From an uncultured Clostridia bacterium (GTDB lineage Bacteria > Bacillota > Clostridia > Christensenellales > Borkfalkiaceae), in contig CAMWQS010000063.1 of NCBI GenBank assembly GCA_947176485.1, positions 1 through 9,120 of the forward strand: a stretch of DNA of 9,120 bases. The letters are read 5' to 3'. A program made the position numbers and the translations under genes. The notes under the pieces are model-generated. The model saw only the letters and a list, made by a program, of their open reading frames with translations. It had not been told where the DNA came from and did no database searches. Below are positions 6,353-9,120 of the stretch, in pieces (the first letter of the stretch is position 1; each line of letters opens with the position of its first letter).

Positions 6353-7171
6353 ATGAACAAGTTTACAACCGTTGCCGCTATTGCTTCTACGCTTATAGCC
6401 GCCGCAACTTTGGGCGGCTGCGCGGCAGTTAACGATACTTACACAAACGAAGAAGATATAAATATAACCCAGCAAGTCCCCGAACAGCCCGAAGGGAACG
6501 GGGGCACGGAAATTCCCGTATCGGTGCCTAAGGTGCTTACGGTTTCGTATCTGAAGGTTACGACCGACGGAGTAAATATCCGTTCGGGCGCGGGCACGAA
6601 TTACTCGTCGCGGGGCACCGCGGAGAAATCGACGATGTACGCCCTGAACGATAGCTCGGGCGGCTGGTACAAAACGGGCTACAAAAACAATTCGGCATAC
6701 GTATCCTCGAAATATTGCGAAGTGGTTGAATTGAAAGCCAGCGACGACGAAAGGATAGAGGAGGTCATAAAAGAGGGTACCAAGCTACTCGGCACGGCTT
6801 ACGTCTACGGCGCGGTAAGATACCACGACGGCAACGGGCGCAAGTTAAATAACTTCAACATAAACGCGTTTGACTGCTCGTCACTTATGCAATACATATT
6901 CTATACGGGCGCGCACGTCAACCTGCAAATGAACACCCGCACGCAGATTTATCAGGGCAAGACGGTTAAAAGGTCGGAGCTTAAACGCGGCGACTTGATG
7001 TTCTTCACCAACGCGTCGCGCAAAAACCTTTCGGGCGTTGAGCGCGTCGGGCACGTTGCGCTGTACCTCGGCGATAACTGGATACTTCACACGGCAAGCG
7101 ACTACGCTAAAATCGAGCAAATTTCTTCCACCCGTTGGAGCTATTTTATCCAAGGTCAAAGAATATTGTAA
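6353..7171 (+). CDS. Lipoprotein with SH3b and NlpC/P60 domains (cell-wall peptidase)
   Basis: This 272-residue surface enzyme probably cleaves peptide cross-links of peptidoglycan (D-glutamyl-meso-diaminopimelate type, as usual for NlpC/P60). Residues 1-23 form a lipoprotein signal ending LGGC with Cys23 as lipid anchor. A polar linker rich in Pro, Glu and Gly (about 28-60) leads to a bacterial SH3 domain at 64-126, seen in VNIRSGAGTNYSSRG at 74-88 and the GWYKTGY and AYVSSKY strands. The NlpC/P60 domain covers about 134-272: Cys175 in FDCSSL is the nucleophile, His234 in VGHVALYLG and His246 in ILHTAS complete the expected catalytic residues, and KRGDLMFF at 211-218 is the usual strand. All key residues are present, so it should be active. 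It diverges from the serpin gene and ends in its own terminator. A wall-remodelling role is inferred. Confidence 0.95.
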   Translation: MNKFTTVAAIASTLIAAATLGGCAAVNDTYTNEEDINITQQVPEQPEGNGGTEIPVSVPKVLTVSYLKVTTDGVNIRSGAGTNYSSRGTAEKSTMYALNDSSGGWYKTGYKNNSAYVSSKYCEVVELKASDDERIEEVIKEGTKLLGTAYVYGAVRYHDGNGRKLNNFNINAFDCSSLMQYIFYTGAHVNLQMNTRTQIYQGKTVKRSELKRGDLMFFTNASRKNLSGVERVGHVALYLGDNWILHTASDYAKIEQISSTRWSYFIQGQRIL

Positions 7172-7189
7172 AAATTTAAATTTACTTTT

Positions 7190-7227
7190 AATTAATTTGG
7201 CGGAATTTCCGCCAAATTAATTTTTTT
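7190..7227 (+). terminator. Intrinsic terminator of the NlpC/P60 gene
   Basis: A 14-bp perfect stem (7190-7203 with 7209-7222) has a GC core (GGCGG/CCGCC) and AT flanks and may extend by one pair (7204/7208). It is followed by an uninterrupted T run that reaches 7227. It begins 18 bases after the stop codon. Confidence 0.92.
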
Positions 7228-7237
7228 ACATCAGATG

Positions 7238-7263
7238 TGCTATTATTCAAACATTGGAGGTGA
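7238..7263 (+). promoter_or_regulatory. Extended -10 promoter and ribosome binding site of the 91-residue protein gene
   Basis: TG (7238-7239), one base and TATTAT (7241-7246) form an extended -10; no good -35 is present 16-18 bases upstream, where the terminator T run lies. The predicted start near 7253 leaves a 14-base leader with GGAGGTGA (7256-7263), a strong Shine-Dalgarno 3 to 6 bases from the ATG. Confidence 0.5.
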
Positions 7264-7266
7264 CTT

Positions 7267-7542
7267 ATGGAGAAATCAATAATATTAAGTCTTGTGTTTG
7301 ACGGTAGGTGCTATGGAGATAAAATATGCCTTTTTGATAATAAAGAATATAGTAAAAACAGCAATGAGTTTTTCGGGATATGCGAAAAGCTGTGCAAAAA
7401 CTTGCCGGACGGCGAAAAGCGTGATACTTTGAATAAAATATCTGAGGCTCTTTGTGCTATGGAATGTATTGCCTCTGACGAATTTTTCAAAGAAGGGTTT
7501 AAGCTTGGGCTAACTCTCGGCGCGCAAAATTTTTTAGATTAA
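7267..7542 (+). CDS. Small hypothetical protein, 91 residues, possibly DUF6809-like
   Basis: This small soluble protein shows no signal peptide and no membrane helix. Its central and C-terminal part looks helical (about residues 33-90) and ends with the pattern FFKEGFKLGLTLGAQNF. A closing F-x-x-GF-x-LG-x-x-L helix of this kind recalls small Clostridia proteins classed as DUF6809. I recognise this only loosely and assign no function. Five cysteines are present (residues 15, 21, 39, 43, 63 and 67 are candidates by count, most in the helical part). A GGAGGTGA ribosome binding site makes expression likely. The gene is markedly AT-rich and uses AT-ending codons such as AGT, AAT and ATA more than its neighbours, which suggests separate ancestry. 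It sits between two terminators as an independent unit. Confidence 0.75.
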   Translation: MEKSIILSLVFDGRCYGDKICLFDNKEYSKNSNEFFGICEKLCKNLPDGEKRDTLNKISEALCAMECIASDEFFKEGFKLGLTLGAQNFLD

Positions 7543-7572
7543 AAAAAGGCAGTGTAAATTCACTGCCTTTTT
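7543..7572. terminator. Bidirectional intrinsic terminator
   Basis: AAAAAGGCAGTG (7543-7554) pairs perfectly with CACTGCCTTTTT (7561-7572) around a 6-base loop, giving a T run on either strand. It lies between the stop of the 91-residue protein gene and the stop of the convergent 80-residue gene, directly touching both. Confidence 0.92.
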
Positions 7573-7573
7573 A

Positions 7574-7816
7574 TTATTGTTTGTCTTCTTTATTTTCTAC
7601 CTTGCCGGTTATAAAATCGCCCGAAGGGGGAGGGGGAGTGGCGACTTTATCTGCGCGCTCTTGCATGCCCTTGAAAAGGAACATAAGCCCCGCGAACGCC
7701 AACGCACCGCCAAGCGGCACGAAGCCCCACCACAAATAGTACACGAAGATGAATATAGTTGCGGCAACGCACGCCACTGAAAGTATACAAAATATAATTC
7801 TCAGATTTTTAAACAT
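7574..7816 (-). CDS. Small two-helix membrane protein, 80 residues, unknown function
   Basis: I do not recognise a family. The protein has a short positive N-terminus (MFKNLR), a hydrophobic helix at about 6-28, a second at about 32-49 joined by a tight GFVP turn, and a polar tail from about 50 to 80. The tail holds a run of four prolines at 61-64 and ends in charged residues. The positive-inside rule suggests that both termini are cytoplasmic. The ATG at 7816 is supported by a TTGACT/TAATAT promoter ending 6 bases upstream. There is no Shine-Dalgarno sequence. The gene lies downstream of the LRR lipoprotein gene in the same direction, with 59 bases between and no terminator seen, so read-through from that gene is possible. 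It ends at a bidirectional terminator. Confidence 0.75.
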   Translation of the reverse strand: MFKNLRIIFCILSVACVAATIFIFVYYLWWGFVPLGGALAFAGLMFLFKGMQERADKVATPPPPSGDFITGKVENKEDKQ

Positions 7817-7822
7817 AATTCT

Positions 7823-7851
7823 ATATTAATTAATATGGGCGCAAAAGTCAA
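7823..7851 (-). promoter_or_regulatory. Promoter of the 80-residue membrane protein gene, leaderless geometry
   Basis: On the minus strand, TTGACT (7851-7846), exactly 17 bases, TAATAT (7828-7823), then AGAATT and the ATG at 7816. The hexamer spacing and the 6-base gap are identical to those of the rdgB and YwaF-like promoters. The first nine bases of the -35 region, TTGACTTTT, are the same as at rdgB. The expected +1 is the A of the start codon. Confidence 0.7.
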
Positions 7852-7875
7852 GTTATATGCAGCGGCAGAGTATAA

Positions 7876-8802
7876 CTATTCGATATCGTTCTCGGGGAAG
7901 GTCGTAGTGTCTCCGTCCGTGCAGTGGACGGTAAGAAACTTGTTTTCTTCGTTAATGCGCACGCTTTGCCATTCGGTGAGCGTGCCCCTGAAAGTGATTT
8001 CTTCAAGATAGGTGCAGTTAACTAAAGCGTATTTTCTAATATCGGTAACGCCCTTGCCTATGGACAAGCTTTCAAGCGCAGAACAGTGCTCGAACACGCT
8101 CAGGTTAAGCTCCGTTACGCCGTCGGGCAGATAAACCGATTTAATCGAGCTGCATTCGTAGAAGGCGCGGTTATCCAACTTTGTAAGCGTAGCGGGGATA
8201 TTTATTTCCGCAAGTGCGCGGCAACCGTTAAACGCGTCCATTCCTATAGTCAGCAACCCGTCGGGCAAGGTAACTTTTTTAAGTTCGAAGCAGTGGTTAA
8301 AGGTTTTTTCGCCGATATCCGTAACGGTACCCGTAACTTTTACCTCGGTCAAGGCGGCGCAGCCGTTGAACGCGTTATTGCCAAGCGCCTCCAAGTGCGC
8401 GGGCATTTTTATATCGTTTAATTTTTTACAGCCGTAAAACACCCGTTCGCCCATTTGGGTTACGGAATCTGCAATGGTAACGGTGGTAAGGCTTTCGCAG
8501 CCGTAGAAGGCGCCGTTGTCGATAAGCGTTACGCTGTCAGGTACGGTTACGCTTGTGATTTCGCAGTTTTCAAAGGCGTACTTTTCGATTTCCTTAACGG
8601 GCAGCTTATTGTGCGTCGTTGGGATTTTTACTTTCTTCCCCGTAAACGCATCCGAACCCCTAACGGTGTAATAAGTCTTGTCTTTGCTTAAATTATAAAT
8701 CAGTCCGCTGCTTCCGCCGTCTATGCAGCTGCAGCCTGAAAGTCCGACCGCACACGCAAAGGCGCAAACTGCGGCGAACGCCGCAAAAATATTCTTTTTC
8801 AT
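7876..8802 (-). CDS. BspA-like leucine-rich repeat lipoprotein (LRR_5 type)
   Basis: This 308-residue surface protein has a lipoprotein signal (MKKN start, Ala-rich core, lipobox LSGC with Cys24), then a short N-terminal part and nine repeats of about 23 residues. The repeats follow the BspA/LRR_5 pattern in which a strand (VTIPDSV-like) is followed by IG-x-x-AF-x-GC. The cysteine that ends each repeat falls at residues 80, 102, 125, 148, 171, 194, 217, 240 and 263: strict 23-residue spacing except one 22-residue step at the first. Such proteins form curved solenoids and often mediate adhesion or binding at the surface; no ligand can be inferred. The ATG at 8802 gives a proper signal peptide; a longer TTG-started form would put non-signal residues in front and overrun the promoter. 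No clear Shine-Dalgarno is present. Confidence 0.92.
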   Translation of the reverse strand: MKKNIFAAFAAVCAFACAVGLSGCSCIDGGSSGLIYNLSKDKTYYTVRGSDAFTGKKVKIPTTHNKLPVKEIEKYAFENCEITSVTVPDSVTLIDNGAFYGCESLTTVTIADSVTQMGERVFYGCKKLNDIKMPAHLEALGNNAFNGCAALTEVKVTGTVTDIGEKTFNHCFELKKVTLPDGLLTIGMDAFNGCRALAEINIPATLTKLDNRAFYECSSIKSVYLPDGVTELNLSVFEHCSALESLSIGKGVTDIRKYALVNCTYLEEITFRGTLTEWQSVRINEENKFLTVHCTDGDTTTFPENDIE

Positions 8803-8810
8803 ATATATCC

Positions 8811-8839
8811 AGTATATATTATTTACAAAAGCTTTGCAA
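8811..8839 (-). promoter_or_regulatory. Promoter of the LRR lipoprotein gene, near-leaderless
   Basis: On the minus strand, TTGCAA (8839-8834), 17 bases and TATACT (8816-8811) precede the ATG at 8802 by 8 bases. The expected start at about 8804 would leave a 0-2 base leader. A lone GGA within the gap could act as a weak Shine-Dalgarno only if transcription began further upstream. Confidence 0.55.
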
Positions 8840-9087
8840 GACAAACCGGAAAATTAATAAAGCCGCACTTGCCCGCCCAACGCCGCGGCGTTCTAACCCG
8901 CTTATGTAATAATCAACCGTTTAACGATAAATACCGTTTGCGCCTTCACGCGCACGCGGGCGCGCACGCGTAATATATAATGTAAGCGGGTGTTGGCATA
9001 TGAGAATATTTACAAATGAATAAAATTTACTAATTTTGTCAAAAATTAACTTAGGCGGAAATTTTTCGAAAAATATTAAAAAATTAT
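8840..9087. other. Non-coding intergenic stretch with GC-rich tract and palindromes
   Basis: No gene is supported here. Visible elements are a perfect 14-bp palindrome AACGCCGCGGCGTT (8879-8892); a 9-bp inverted repeat ACCCGCTTA (8896-8904) and TAAGCGGGT (8983-8991); two copies of CGCGCACGCG (8949-8958 and 8961-8970); and a second 14-bp palindrome ATTTTTCGAAAAAT (9061-9074). From about 8971 on the DNA is strongly AT-rich. No tRNA or riboswitch fold was recognised. Confidence 0.6.
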
Positions 9088-9116
9088 TTGACTAAAAAAA
9101 CGGCTTATGCTATTTT
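9088..9116 (+). promoter_or_regulatory. Outward-facing promoter at the right edge
   Basis: TTGACT (9088-9093), 17 bases and TATTTT (9111-9116) with an extended -10 TG (9108-9109) form a plausible promoter reading off the window. The expected start lies at about 9123, outside the window, so the driven gene is not visible. Confidence 0.55.
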
Positions 9117-9120
9117 ATTT

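Noticed and set aside
6218..6475. Longer serpin reading frame upstream of the signal peptide
   Set aside because: It would bury the lipoprotein signal and the AGGAGG site and run into the divergent NlpC/P60 gene.
6353..7542. NlpC/P60 and the 91-residue gene as one operon
   Set aside because: A strong terminator with a long T run separates them, and the second gene has its own extended -10.
8803..8844. TTG-started extension of the LRR lipoprotein
   Set aside because: It crosses the -10 box and places residues in front of a well-formed lipoprotein signal peptide.
9000..9023. Seven-codon ORF (ATG to TAA) as a leader peptide
   Set aside because: There is no ribosome binding site, and the TATAAT at 8976-8981 has no usable -35.
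9037..9042. Minus-strand TTGACA as a second promoter towards the LRR gene
   Set aside because: No acceptable -10 occurs 16-18 bases downstream, and a better promoter adjoins the gene.
1..9120. tRNA, rRNA, riboswitch, CRISPR array, insertion sequence, defence or phage genes
   Set aside because: No cloverleaf, regular spaced repeats, transposase or integrase motifs, or terminal repeats with duplications were found by reading both strands.

Overview
The window looks like chromosomal DNA from an uncultured, low-to-mid GC Firmicutes (Clostridia-type, probably gut-associated). The basis is sigma-A type -35/-10 promoters, GGAGG ribosome binding sites, intrinsic terminators, several lipoprotein signal peptides and a gut-type gene set: a BspA-like leucine-rich repeat lipoprotein, a serpin, an NlpC/P60 hydrolase, and a Na/phosphate symporter fused to a PhoU-like domain. 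The lineage is an inference; no rRNA or other marker gene is present.

Layout. At the left, two minus-strand housekeeping genes lie head to tail: trmL (tRNA wobble-base methyltransferase) and rdgB/HAM1 (dITP/XTP pyrophosphatase, cut by the left edge). Diverging from trmL is a plus-strand Na/Pi-cotransporter with a C-terminal PhoU-like domain. It ends at a strong palindromic terminator, which it faces together with a minus-strand 500-residue multi-pass membrane protein resembling the YwaF/TMEM164 family. Diverging from that gene is a 66-residue plus-strand DUF1858 CxxC protein. It converges, through a 15-bp bidirectional terminator, on a minus-strand secreted serpin lipoprotein. The serpin diverges from a plus-strand SH3b-NlpC/P60 lipoprotein, which ends at an A/T-flanked terminator. 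An AT-rich plus-strand gene for a 91-residue protein follows. It converges on a minus-strand 80-residue two-helix membrane protein, with a minus-strand BspA-like LRR lipoprotein behind that. The last 318 bases hold no gene but carry a GC-rich alternating tract, palindromes and a promoter pointing off the right edge.

The genes form mostly single-gene transcription units, not one pathway. Surface and envelope functions dominate: three lipoproteins, two membrane proteins of unknown function and one transporter.

The most notable pattern is regulatory. Three unrelated minus-strand genes (rdgB, the YwaF-like gene and the 80-residue membrane protein) have no Shine-Dalgarno sequence and share one geometry: TTGAC(A/T), 17 bases, a TATAAT-like -10, 6 bases, ATG. 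This places the expected transcription start on the A of the start codon, i.e. leaderless mRNAs. A fourth gene (LRR) is nearly the same. Neighbouring genes in the same window have ordinary GGAGG-type sites, so two start modes seem to coexist. No mobile element, CRISPR array, RNA gene or defence system was seen.
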